Source: a bacterium HR17 (GTDB lineage: Bacteria; Armatimonadota; Fervidibacteria; Fervidibacterales; Fervidibacteraceae). Taken from it: a stretch of 64,000 bases of DNA. Both the position numbers and the translations under genes were made by a program. The notes beneath the pieces were generated by a model. The model was not told where the DNA came from and did not search any database. It worked only from the letters and a program-made list of their open reading frames with translations. Shown piece by piece: positions 35,225 through 43,401 of this stretch; within the stretch, counting starts at the first letter, position 1, and each line of letters opens with the position of its first letter. The stretch covers positions 1 through 64,000 of the forward strand of contig BEHT01000001.1 in NCBI GenBank assembly GCA_002898575.1, read 5' to 3'.

Positions 35225-37330
35225 ATGCGACGCTGGATCGGCATCATCGCGTTGATCGGCGTCTCCCTGACGCTGACGGGGTGCGATTTGGACCGTGAAG
35301 TGGAGAAGGTGTTGGGTGCCATTTCGCAGACTTTCTTGGAGATGAGCTACGACACGACCGACGACCCGCTGCTGACGGAACTGACCGAAAGCGTGGGACG
35401 GCGCATCGCGGAAGTGTCCCCGCGCCGGGATATGCCGCTACGGTTCCGCATCTTCAACACCGGGGAAGCCAACGCTCTCGCCCTGCCTAACGGGCGCATT
35501 TATGTTTTTCGGGGTATGCTGGAGATGGCTGACACCGAAGACGAATTGGCAGCGGTGTTGGCGCACGAAGCGGGGCATGTTGCCGGGCGCCATTCGCTTA
35601 AGCAGTTTCGGCTCTCCCTGGGCATCTCGTTGTTGGCGGATTTGCTCAACTTGAACAAGCGCAGTGAAGCCATCCAGACGGTGGCGGGGTTGATGTCCGC
35701 CCTTTACCAACTGGGCTATTCACGGCAACAAGAGAGCGACGCCGATACTTACGGCATACGGTTAGCGCTGCTGGCAGGCTATGACCCTAACGGCTCCGTC
35801 ACCTTGTTCCAGAAATTTGCCCAGGAAGAGGGGCAGCGAGCCCGATGGATGGTCTATCTCTCCACCCATCCGCCATCGGCGAAACGACTACAGCGGGCGA
35901 AAGAGGCTGTCGCGCATTTGGGCACGGTCCAACCGGACTTGCCCGCTTTTGCCGCTCACACCCGTATCGCCGACGGTTACGCCCGGCGCGGGTTGTATCA
36001 GCATGCCATGCGCCACTACGAAGCGGCGTTGAAAGAGCAACCGAACTATCCTCCTGCCTTGTTAGGCTTAGCGCAAGCGAAAGAAGCGTGGGGGGAACGC
36101 GACGCAGCCCGCCAACTCTACGAGCGGGTGTTAGAACGCGACCCCGATAACGCTGCGGCGAAAGAGGGGCTTCGCCGTCTGCAAACGCCCTCAGAGTCGC
36201 CGTCTCTGTCCTCTCCCGCAGCGGTCAAAACGGTGCCGCCTTCCCACCTGATCACAGAAGTCCGCGACGAGTGGGAACGATTGCGCGCTGAGTTGGAGCA
36301 ACGGACGGGCGAGCATCTGAAAGCAGCGGTCGGCGTGATGGAGTTGGGACGGACGCTGTGGGAACAGTTGAGCGCATTGCCATCGCTGGGAAAGCCGGTA
36401 GGTGCCCGCCTGACCGTTACCCTCGGCAATCACCGCCGAGGCAATGGCAGCGCGTTTGACCGTGACAGCCCCTTTGACCGTTGGCAAAGCGAGATGCGTT
36501 GGCAAGCGCTGGAGCGCCGCTGGGATGATGCCTACGATGCATGCGTGCAAGCCCTTATCGCGTTGCACGCTGTCGTCGCCGATTGGGAAGGGGCGCAGGA
36601 AGATGCCCGCCGTGTCGTCACCTTCTGGTTGCAACTGTTGGCGGACGAGCCGACATTAGCGGCGCAGTTGTCAAACGCAGAGCGAGCGCGTCAGTTCGCC
36701 GATGAGGCGTTCGCGGCAGCGACGGCGCTAGGGCGATGGGTAACGACAAGCGAACAAAATGAAGATGCCTTACAAGCCATCGTACGCCAGGTGCAACGGG
36801 CGGTGAGTGCCTTGACCGGTGCGGCGAATTTGCTTCAACAACGCCGCAGCGGGTTTGATTGGGCGGCGGAGATGCGGCTCATAGACGCCCGCGCCTTCGC
36901 CCGCAGCGCCCTCGCCGACACGCGGCTGCTCTTAGAACGCGTCGCCGATAAACGCGCTGAAGTTGACCGCGCGTTGTTGGGAACCTACCGGATACGGCTG
37001 GCAGCCTTGGAGGAAAAAACGCCAGCGCCCGTCGTCCACCAGTTGCTCGCCTATCATTTGAGGGTGCCGTTAGAGACGGTGGCAGCCGTCAGGCGTAACG
37101 CTCCGGACGCTGGTGCTGCAGCGCTCGTGATCGCTGTAGCCAAAGCCCAGCGCAAAGACGCCGTAGCGATCGCCACAACCATGGACTTTCGTGGCGAATG
37201 GCTCCAAAAGTTGCTTCCTTCGCGCGCCCCGTCGGGCGTTAAAGTCGCCTTGCGCTGGCTAACGACGGCGTGGGAACGCGAATGGGACAGCCAACCGCCC
37301 AGCGAAACCGCACCACCGAATCCAAAGTAG
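35225..37330 (+). CDS. M48 metalloprotease-TPR lipoprotein (BepA/YfgC-like)
   Basis: 701 residues. Lipobox ITALIGVSLTLTGC gives a lipid-anchored protein (Cys21), so it is in the periplasm. Zinc site H114-E-A-G-H118 with third ligand E170 in QQESDADTYG. Residues ~25-225 are the peptidase. After it come at least two TPRs (ADGYARRGLYQHAMRHYEAALKEQPN and GEAWGERDAARQLYERVLERDPD), as in BepA, which checks LptD and BAM assembly. The final ~330 residues are helical, unique and possibly another repeat set. Longer than BepA (~490). Confidence 0.9.
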   Translation: MRRWIGIIALIGVSLTLTGCDLDREVEKVLGAISQTFLEMSYDTTDDPLLTELTESVGRRIAEVSPRRDMPLRFRIFNTGEANALALPNGRIYVFRGMLEMADTEDELAAVLAHEAGHVAGRHSLKQFRLSLGISLLADLLNLNKRSEAIQTVAGLMSALYQLGYSRQQESDADTYGIRLALLAGYDPNGSVTLFQKFAQEEGQRARWMVYLSTHPPSAKRLQRAKEAVAHLGTVQPDLPAFAAHTRIADGYARRGLYQHAMRHYEAALKEQPNYPPALLGLAQAKEAWGERDAARQLYERVLERDPDNAAAKEGLRRLQTPSESPSLSSPAAVKTVPPSHLITEVRDEWERLRAELEQRTGEHLKAAVGVMELGRTLWEQLSALPSLGKPVGARLTVTLGNHRRGNGSAFDRDSPFDRWQSEMRWQALERRWDDAYDACVQALIALHAVVADWEGAQEDARRVVTFWLQLLADEPTLAAQLSNAERARQFADEAFAAATALGRWVTTSEQNEDALQAIVRQVQRAVSALTGAANLLQQRRSGFDWAAEMRLIDARAFARSALADTRLLLERVADKRAEVDRALLGTYRIRLAALEEKTPAPVVHQLLAYHLRVPLETVAAVRRNAPDAGAAALVIAVAKAQRKDAVAIATTMDFRGEWLQKLLPSRAPSGVKVALRWLTTAWEREWDSQPPSETAPPNPK

Positions 37331-37683
37331 CGGAAGACACAAACGCCCACAATGCGTCAGTGGCAATAGTTCGCCGCCAATTGCGTGCCTTTCATTGCGC
37401 CCAGCAAACTGTTGGTTGATGAAACTTCCTTTGCTTGTTACCTTACACTGCGCTTGGAAGACGAGAGAGGCGGGCGGATATTGGTCTGCCCTTGCGCTGC
37501 AGCGCGAGGAAGGTGCAAGGTTTTTCGGCAAGACGCACGCGTGAGAAAAGAGTGGCGCAAGGGCACCGCAGCCATTAAACTTGTTTGCGGGTCAGCGCAG
37601 CGTTGGGCAGTCCCGTCAAGGATGGCGGTAACGCGGTGGCAGGAGCAAGGTGCCCTGAACACACCTAAAGGCAGGTGATGGTG
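37331..37683. other. Intergenic region, no gene recognised
   Basis: About 350 bases before the sugar-binding protein. One frame (37385-37678) is open but has no RBS at its GTG and no protein-like composition; I leave it out. A plausible RBS GGCAGGTG lies at 37670. No clear promoter or repeat is seen. Confidence 0.5.
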
Positions 37684-38631
37684 ATGCGATGGGTGGCGGT
37701 TATCGGAGCGGTCGTTGCCGCCTCTGTTTGGTTCGTTGGTCCTCTTCCCCCTTCGCATGCTCAAAAGAAGCGCTGGCACATCGCTATCGTGCCCAAAGCT
37801 TTGACGGGCGAATATTGGGTGCGGTGCAAACGCGGGGCGGAAGCGGCTGCCAAACAGTTCGGCGTCACATTAACCTTCGTCGGTCCGTCCGCGGAAACGG
37901 AAGTGGACAAGCAGATTGACATCGTGGAAAACCTGCTGACGCGGGGCGTAGACGCCATCGGGGTCTCTCCCTGCGACGGCAAGGCGTTAGCCCCTGTCAT
38001 TGACCGCGCCATCGCCAAAGGCGTGCCTGTGGTGACCGTTGATTCCGATGCGCCTCGCAGCAAGCGGTTGGCTTACATCGGCACCGATAACGAGAAGGCT
38101 GGTGCCATCGCAGGCGAGCAGTTGGCGAAACTGATGGGGGGCAGAGGCAAAGTCCTCATTATCAACGGTGTGCCCGGTGCCGAAAACCTCATGCAGCGCA
38201 TTAAGGGATTCAAGCAGACGCTGCGCAAGTATCCGCGGATACGCATCGTCTCCGAGCAAGCCTGCCAGAGCGACCAAACACTGGCGCTCAACATCGCTGA
38301 AAACGCCCTGACGGCGCATCCGGACTTGGGCGGTATTTTTGGCGTCAACGCGCCCGGAGCCCCTGGTGCCGCGCAAGCGGTGAAGGCGGCAGGCAAGACG
38401 GGCAAGGTCAAGATCGTCGGCTTTGATGCCCTGCCTGACACCCTGCGGTTCTGCAGGGAGGGCGTCATCCAAGCCATTATTGAGCAGCGCCCTTACCGCA
38501 TGGGCTACCTTGCCATCCGCTACCTGAAGGATGTGCTGGAAGGCAAGGAAATCCCCCGCATGGTGGACACGGGCGTGGACATCATCACGCCGGCGAAAGC
38601 CAAGCAGTTGCTGACGGGGCGGCAACCCTAA
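37684..38631 (+). CDS. Periplasmic sugar-binding protein (RbsB-like ABC substrate-binding protein)
   Basis: 315 residues from the ATG at 37684 (37678 is also in frame); signal peptide WVAVIGAVVAASVWFVGPLP. IAIVPKALTGEYWVRCKRGAEAAAKQFG, GVDAIGVSPCDGKALAPVIDRAIAKGVPVVTVDSD and GKVKIVGFDALPDTLRFCREG are the typical type-1 periplasmic binding fold for ribose, xylose and inositol transporters. No membrane or ATPase component is in the operon, so its transporter, if any, lies elsewhere, or it works in sensing. Confidence 0.9.
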   Translation: MRWVAVIGAVVAASVWFVGPLPPSHAQKKRWHIAIVPKALTGEYWVRCKRGAEAAAKQFGVTLTFVGPSAETEVDKQIDIVENLLTRGVDAIGVSPCDGKALAPVIDRAIAKGVPVVTVDSDAPRSKRLAYIGTDNEKAGAIAGEQLAKLMGGRGKVLIINGVPGAENLMQRIKGFKQTLRKYPRIRIVSEQACQSDQTLALNIAENALTAHPDLGGIFGVNAPGAPGAAQAVKAAGKTGKVKIVGFDALPDTLRFCREGVIQAIIEQRPYRMGYLAIRYLKDVLEGKEIPRMVDTGVDIITPAKAKQLLTGRQP

Positions 38632-38657
38632 CCCGCGCGGCGGCGAAGGAGCGTCCC

Positions 38658-39395
38658 ATGCCCCTTTGGTTGGTCATCCCGACTTACAATGAAGCCGACA
38701 ACATTGCCCCGCTGCTCGCCGCTTTGCGGGCGGTAGCGCCAGACGCCCATCTCCTCGTCGTGGACGATGCCTCACCGGATGGGACAGCAGACCGGGTTGC
38801 GGCGCTGATGGCGCGAGACGACCGGGTGCACCTGTTGCGCCGTCCCGGTAAATTGGGTTACGCGTCCGCGATCGTTACGGGTTTGCGGTGGGCTTTAGAA
38901 CGCGGCGCAATCGTTGTCGGACATATGGACGCCGATTTTTCCCACGACCCGCGCTATCTGCCGGCGCTCTTGGACGCCGTGCGGCAAGGTGCAGACCTCG
39001 CTGTCGGCTCCCGCTATGTAGCGGGCGGTGGCGTCGTCGGTTGGTCATTACATCGCCGATGGTTGTCGCGGTGCGCCAACGCATTAGTGCGTTGGCTGTT
39101 GCGCGTGCCCGTACGGGACAGCACCAGCGGCTTCCGCCTGTATCAGCGTGCCGCCTTGCAACGCTTGCGCATAGACCGCTTGCGCGTGGAGGGTTACGGG
39201 TTCCTCTTCCTCAGCACGACACTGGCGGTTTGGCATGGGTTGCGGGTCGTAGAAGTGCCCATCATGTTCGCCGATCGGCGGCGGGGTAAGTCCAAACTGT
39301 CGCGCCATATTATCGCCGAAGCGGCATGGGCATTGGTCAAAGTGTGGTGCTGGCGTCATACAGGGCGTTGGCTCGGGCGCCCGTTGTGGGCGTAA
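38658..39395 (+). CDS. Family 2 glycosyltransferase, dolichol-phosphate mannose synthase-like
   Basis: 245 residues. LVIPTYNEADNIAPLLAAL, VVDDASPDGTADRVAAL (D-D), GHMDADFSHDPRYLPALL (D-x-D) and STSGFRLYQRAALQRL match polyprenol-phosphate glycosyltransferases (DPM1 type, GT2), which load a sugar on polyprenyl phosphate. No C-terminal membrane hairpin, so the soluble bacterial type. Twenty-six bases after the sugar-binding protein and 27 before a YfhO-like gene. Confidence 0.9.
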   Translation: MPLWLVIPTYNEADNIAPLLAALRAVAPDAHLLVVDDASPDGTADRVAALMARDDRVHLLRRPGKLGYASAIVTGLRWALERGAIVVGHMDADFSHDPRYLPALLDAVRQGADLAVGSRYVAGGGVVGWSLHRRWLSRCANALVRWLLRVPVRDSTSGFRLYQRAALQRLRIDRLRVEGYGFLFLSTTLAVWHGLRVVEVPIMFADRRRGKSKLSRHIIAEAAWALVKVWCWRHTGRWLGRPLWA

Positions 39396-39422
39396 GTCAA
39401 AGCGCACGCACAAAACGCGACG

Positions 39423-42014
39423 GTGGTGCAAGGCATGGCGTTGCATCGGCGCCACGATGGGGCATGGGTCGTCGTGTTGGTGGCGTTGCCGACGCTGCTG
39501 TTGTGGTCGGTAACTTTTGGGGGCAAAACTTTGGCGCCTGTTGACCTGCTGTTAGTCATGTCGCCGTGGCGCCACTTCGCTGCAGAACGCTTCGCCGCCT
39601 TCCACGCCGTCAAAGCCCCCCTGCTGGATGTCGTCCAGCAATATTTCCCTTGGCGCCGGTTTTACGCCGAACAAGTGCGGCAGGGCGAACTGCCACTGTG
39701 GAACCCGTTCATGTTTTGCGGGACGAGTTTCGTCGGCAACGGTATGTCGGCGATTTTCTACCCGCTCAATGTGCTTTTCGTCACCCTGCCGGTTGAAGTC
39801 GCCTTCGGTTGGGTCGCATGGTTACACCTCATTTTGACGGGCATTTTCATGTTCGGCTTTTTGCGCCGGTGCGTCTCGCCGCTCGCTGCCTTAACGGGTG
39901 CAGTGGCGTTTCAACTGTGCGGTTTTTTCGTCGCGTGGTTGGCTTACTTGCCGTTGCTTTGCACGGCTGTTTGGCTGCCTGCAGCACTGTGGGCGTTTGA
40001 GACGGGACGCGGAACGCCAGATGTGAGGCGAACGACGACCACACTCTTTGCGCTTTTGGCGGGTGGGGCGCTGGGCATGGCGTTGTTAGCGGGACACCCG
40101 CAAATCGGCTTCTATGTGTTGTGGGCGTTTGCGGTCTACGCTGTCGTGCGGATTGTTGGGGATTGGTGGCTGAGCAGAGATTGGCAGCGCCCGTTGTTGC
40201 TCAGCGGCTTGGCGATGGCGGGGGGTGTTGCCGTTGGCGCGCCACAACTTTTGCCCTTGCTGGAAATGGCGCAAATCAGTTTCCGCAGCGGCGCCGATGC
40301 AGCAGTGGCGGCAGCCAGCAACCGGCTGCCTGTTGATCAATTCGTGCGGCTGTTTATCCCGTCGTTTTTCGGCGACTGGCGCAGCGGCACGCACTTCGTT
40401 TGGGACTTTGCACGCTTCAATTTCGTAGAGCGCACGGGTTACCCCGGCGTCATCACCTTTTTGCTGGCAACCGTCGCTCTCTTGCCGTGCTGGGCAACTC
40501 GGCAGGCGCCTCACCCTTCTGCAGAGCCCGTCCGTCGTCTCTTCTCCCGCGCCCCGTTCCTCGCCGGCGTCGTCTTGGCGGTCGTCGGATTGCTGGCGGC
40601 ATCCGTTCCGTGGGTGCACCGTTTGATGGGGCTGGGCTTGCCGGGCACGCAAGCCTTTGTCGGCATCTCGCGGGCGCTGTTCCTCTTTGACTTCGGCATC
40701 GCTGTCCTCGCCGCTCACGGTGTTGACGCCTTAGCGCCAAAACCTGTTCCCTCATCCGTCCCGCGCCCCTCATCTCCTGCCTTGTTTCCTTTCGGTCTCG
40801 TCATCGCTTTATTGCTCATGGCGGTGTGCGTCAGTTACGGCGTCACGGCGCACGCTGACATGGCGTTTCATCCGTTGCTGCGCGATTTCACGCTGGCGCA
40901 AATTTACCGCTGGCTCCTCTTGACCGCACTCGGCACACTTGTTATCTTTTGCGCCGTTCGCTTCACCGCTTCTGCGCCTGCCTATTTGTCCACAGCCACG
41001 CTTACCCGCTTGCACACCTGCGCCCTTTACGCGTTGCCGTTCCTCGTCGCCGCTGACCTGTTGGTTTTTGCGTGGGGGCAACATCCCGAAGCTGACCGTG
41101 CGATGGCGTTTTTTGAAACGCCGTCCATCCGTTGGCTCAAGCGTCACCTCGGCACGCAGCGCTTCATCGCTGTCGGCACCGACGCCATCAAGCACTGGAC
41201 ACCGTCCAACACGCTGATGGTTTACGGATTGCGCGACGCACAAGGGTCCGATTCGCTGATGACGGCACGCATCTTCCGCTTCCTGCAAACTTGGGACAAA
41301 CACGCGCCGTTGCATCAAGCCTTTGCCGTTCGCAACTTCCGTTCGCCGCTGTTGGACTTGATGGCGGTGCGCTACATCGTCGCAGCAGTGCCGTTGTCGG
41401 CGACGGAACGCACCCATTTGCGCCTCGTTCATGCGGGCGATTTGTGGGTTTACGAAAACCCCGACGCGCTACCTCGCGCCTTTGTCGTTTCGCGATGGCG
41501 ATGGGTAGATGCCCCCCAAGACGCTTTAAGGTGCATCACCGCGTCGGGCTTTGACCCGCGCGCAGTCGCCGTCATGGAAGGGGCGCGGGATATGGGGCGC
41601 GGGACGCGAAACAACAAACCGTCGTCCATCAACCCGCGTCCTTCGTCCCCCGCTCATTTTTCCGACCGCGTCAACACGCTGCGCATAGAAGTGCGCATGT
41701 CGCAGCCTGCGGCGTTGGTCGTCGCCGACGGGGCTTATCCGGGATGGCAAGTGTTTGGAAAGAGCGTGAGACATGGGGCAGGGGACAAGGGATGGAAGCA
41801 GTTGCCGTGGTTCGTCGCCGATTACGCCTTTCGGGCAGTCGTGTTACCAGCGGGCGAATGGCAAATCGTTTGGGTTTACTTCCCTAGCAGCGTTATCGTC
41901 GGCGTGTTTTTGAGCCTCGCTGCGGTGAGCGTAACGGTAGCGACCTTTACCGCATACCTGTGCTACAAAAGCGGGAAGGGCATGTTTACCACAGAGGCAC
42001 AGAGCAAGAGGTAA
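39423..42014 (+). CDS. Large polytopic membrane protein, YfhO-like glycosyltransferase fold
   Basis: 863 residues (GTG start; ATG at 39435 is equally possible). About twelve hydrophobic segments in the first 500 residues with FGGKTLAPVDLLLVMSPWRHF and NPFMFCGTSFVGNG motifs of the YfhO family (GT-C superfamily, glucosyl transfer to teichoic acid or stress polymer in Bacillus). A C-terminal periplasmic domain (~600-820) carries RAFVVSRWRWVDAPQDAL. The last residues FTTEAQSKR are encoded by a fragment of the well-known dispersed repeat ACCACAGAGGCACAGAG, just before the stop. Confidence 0.82.
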   Translation: MVQGMALHRRHDGAWVVVLVALPTLLLWSVTFGGKTLAPVDLLLVMSPWRHFAAERFAAFHAVKAPLLDVVQQYFPWRRFYAEQVRQGELPLWNPFMFCGTSFVGNGMSAIFYPLNVLFVTLPVEVAFGWVAWLHLILTGIFMFGFLRRCVSPLAALTGAVAFQLCGFFVAWLAYLPLLCTAVWLPAALWAFETGRGTPDVRRTTTTLFALLAGGALGMALLAGHPQIGFYVLWAFAVYAVVRIVGDWWLSRDWQRPLLLSGLAMAGGVAVGAPQLLPLLEMAQISFRSGADAAVAAASNRLPVDQFVRLFIPSFFGDWRSGTHFVWDFARFNFVERTGYPGVITFLLATVALLPCWATRQAPHPSAEPVRRLFSRAPFLAGVVLAVVGLLAASVPWVHRLMGLGLPGTQAFVGISRALFLFDFGIAVLAAHGVDALAPKPVPSSVPRPSSPALFPFGLVIALLLMAVCVSYGVTAHADMAFHPLLRDFTLAQIYRWLLLTALGTLVIFCAVRFTASAPAYLSTATLTRLHTCALYALPFLVAADLLVFAWGQHPEADRAMAFFETPSIRWLKRHLGTQRFIAVGTDAIKHWTPSNTLMVYGLRDAQGSDSLMTARIFRFLQTWDKHAPLHQAFAVRNFRSPLLDLMAVRYIVAAVPLSATERTHLRLVHAGDLWVYENPDALPRAFVVSRWRWVDAPQDALRCITASGFDPRAVAVMEGARDMGRGTRNNKPSSINPRPSSPAHFSDRVNTLRIEVRMSQPAALVVADGAYPGWQVFGKSVRHGAGDKGWKQLPWFVADYAFRAVVLPAGEWQIVWVYFPSSVIVGVFLSLAAVSVTVATFTAYLCYKSGKGMFTTEAQSKR

Positions 42015-42020
42015 GCAAAT

Positions 42021-42094
42021 CGGAGGGCGCATCTCCTGACGCGCTGTTTTTTAGCCGATGTTTTCTTTCGGCGGTTCAGGAGAACCGCCCTCCG
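42021..42094. repeat. Dumbbell repeat, copy 1 (two facing hairpins)
   Basis: Outer arms CGGAGGGC (42021-42028) and GCCCTCCG (42087-42094) are inverted repeats. Inside, GCGCATC-TCCT-GACGCGC (42027-42044) and GGCGGTTC-AGGA-GAACCGCC (42070-42089) form two hairpins with complementary loops (TCCT and AGGA). The same design is at 49940-50014 and as a half copy at 43341-43366. No coding potential. Confidence 0.65.
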
Positions 42095-42198
42095 AATGGC
42101 TTTCCCTTTAAGCGCTAAAATGTCCTCACCACCTGTTTTTCTGCTCTTGACGGGACTTGTGTTGGTGGTGACCTTTTGAGCTGTCTTAGGCAAAATAA

Positions 42199-42228
42199 GT
42201 AGCGTCGGGCTTTGCCCGAAGGCGACGC
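42199..42228. repeat. Short GTCGGG hairpin repeat
   Basis: GTAGCGTCGGGCTTTGCCCG... pairs CGGGC with GCCCG around TTT; the flanking GTAGCGTC / GGCGACGC arms are also nearly inverted. The motif GTAGCGTCGGG also opens the hairpin at 23374 and occurs in the 43169 module, so it is a dispersed short repeat. Confidence 0.45.
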
Positions 42229-42246
42229 AAAGGGAGGGGACGACCG

Positions 42247-43155
42247 ATGTTGCCTGAAAGAGTGCAACGGCAAGCGACGCTGGCGTTGATGGCGTTGTCG
42301 TTGCTGTTCGTGTTGCTGGGGGCAGGGATGGTGGCGCTGGTTTTGCTGTTGCCACCAGAGCGCTTTCAAGTGCTCATCGGTTCTGCCATCGTTGCTATCG
42401 CCGGGTTAGCGCTCAAGGCATGGCTAATGCGCCGCCTTTTGCGGTGGCTTTCAGGCGAGGGACCGGTTGTGCAGCGACCTACCACGCAAAAGCCTTTTGA
42501 TTGGCGTTCTCTATTGCGCCCCGAATTCGTGCAAGACAAAGACCTGACGCAAAGGGTCAATGCCATCGCTGAACGCCTCGGCGCTAAGGTGCGAGAAGTT
42601 AAATTGAATGTGACCGCCAAATTCCCTCATGCCACAGCATTCAATGGAACCGTCATCGTCTCTAAAACCCTGTTGGACTTGTTTTCGCCTCAAGAACAGG
42701 ATTTCCTTATTGCCCGTGCGTTGGCGAAGTCTAAAACGGACAAAGAGTGGGTGGGAGCGACGGTTCTGACGATGCTGGGTTTGCCCTTCATCATTGGCAT
42801 GCCAATTTTGTTAACACACATTCAGCCCCTTTTTTCGCCTGCCGGCATCTTGCAAAGCCTTGTTGCCCTTTTGGGGTTGGGGTTGATAAGCACAGGTCTC
42901 GCATCGCCTATTTCTGAGTTAAGGCAACGGCTGATTGACGAAGAAGCCATTGATCGCCTTACCCTTTCGGCGACGAAAAACCTTTCAGCCGCTGAATCGG
43001 CGCTGCGCAAGTTAGCGCAATGGGAAGCGGAAGCACGGCGTCAGGGCATCTCCCCACGAGCCGTCCCGTTAATGGAACAAAAAATCCAGCAGGAACTGGA
43101 CGAAAACCTTGTCCGCCTTCGCCGCATCGCACAGGCGTTGGGGCTGTCAGAGTGA
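42247..43155 (+). CDS. M48-like membrane protein lacking the HExxH zinc motif
   Basis: 302 residues with an RBS AAGGGAGGGG. Two hydrophobic segments at the N-terminus (~15-60) and two around 155-205, the topology of HtpX. The core reads like an M48 domain: PHATAFNGTVIVSKTLLDLFS then the helix IARALAKSKTD where HELAHIKNRD should be, and the C-terminal SELRQRLIDEEAIDRLTL where R-R-x-E-x-x-A-D-R is expected. The zinc His residues are gone but the acidic one survives. I infer an inactive paralogue. It sits in an envelope polysaccharide block. Confidence 0.6.
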   Translation: MLPERVQRQATLALMALSLLFVLLGAGMVALVLLLPPERFQVLIGSAIVAIAGLALKAWLMRRLLRWLSGEGPVVQRPTTQKPFDWRSLLRPEFVQDKDLTQRVNAIAERLGAKVREVKLNVTAKFPHATAFNGTVIVSKTLLDLFSPQEQDFLIARALAKSKTDKEWVGATVLTMLGLPFIIGMPILLTHIQPLFSPAGILQSLVALLGLGLISTGLASPISELRQRLIDEEAIDRLTLSATKNLSAAESALRKLAQWEAEARRQGISPRAVPLMEQKIQQELDENLVRLRRIAQALGLSE

Positions 43156-43168
43156 AGGCGATAAGGTC

Positions 43169-43279
43169 AAACGGCGGTTTAAAACAACCGTCGCCCATAA
43201 AGGGCGACGCTACCGACGATTGGAGTATTTCCAACAGAACGGTAGCGTCGGGGCTTGTCCCCGACAGCCGTTTGAAACT
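43169..43279. repeat. 111-base intergenic repeat module, second copy
   Basis: AAACGGCGGTTTAAAACAAC... to ...CCGTTTGAAACT is the same length (111) and about 85% identical by eye to 23191-23301, with one compensating single-base gap pair. It contains the GTAGCGTCGGGG hairpin and ends near TGATCTAC. It lacks the clean 22-base terminal inverted repeats of the first copy. Confidence 0.6.
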
Positions 43280-43340
43280 GCCGTCGCCCATAGAAAGGGC
43301 GACGCTATGATCTACCGAAACTCTTTAAGAACCCAAAAAT

Positions 43341-43366
43341 CGGCGCGTCAGGAGAAGCGCCCTCCG
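43341..43366. repeat. Half dumbbell repeat (right arm only)
   Basis: CGGCGCGTCAGGAGAAGCGC then CCTCCG: hairpin GGCGCGTC-AGGA-GAAGCGCC (one mismatch) followed by the outer arm. It matches the right half of the elements at 42021 and 49940. Rest of the gap 43280-43401 shows nothing else. Confidence 0.5.
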
Positions 43367-43401
43367 AAAGTCTAAAAACGGCTGAGTTCGGTGAAAACCC
43401 A

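Noticed and set aside
37385-37678. 97-residue open frame before the sugar-binding protein
   Set aside because: GTG start without RBS, residue mix unlike real proteins here, and it ends in the next gene's RBS region.
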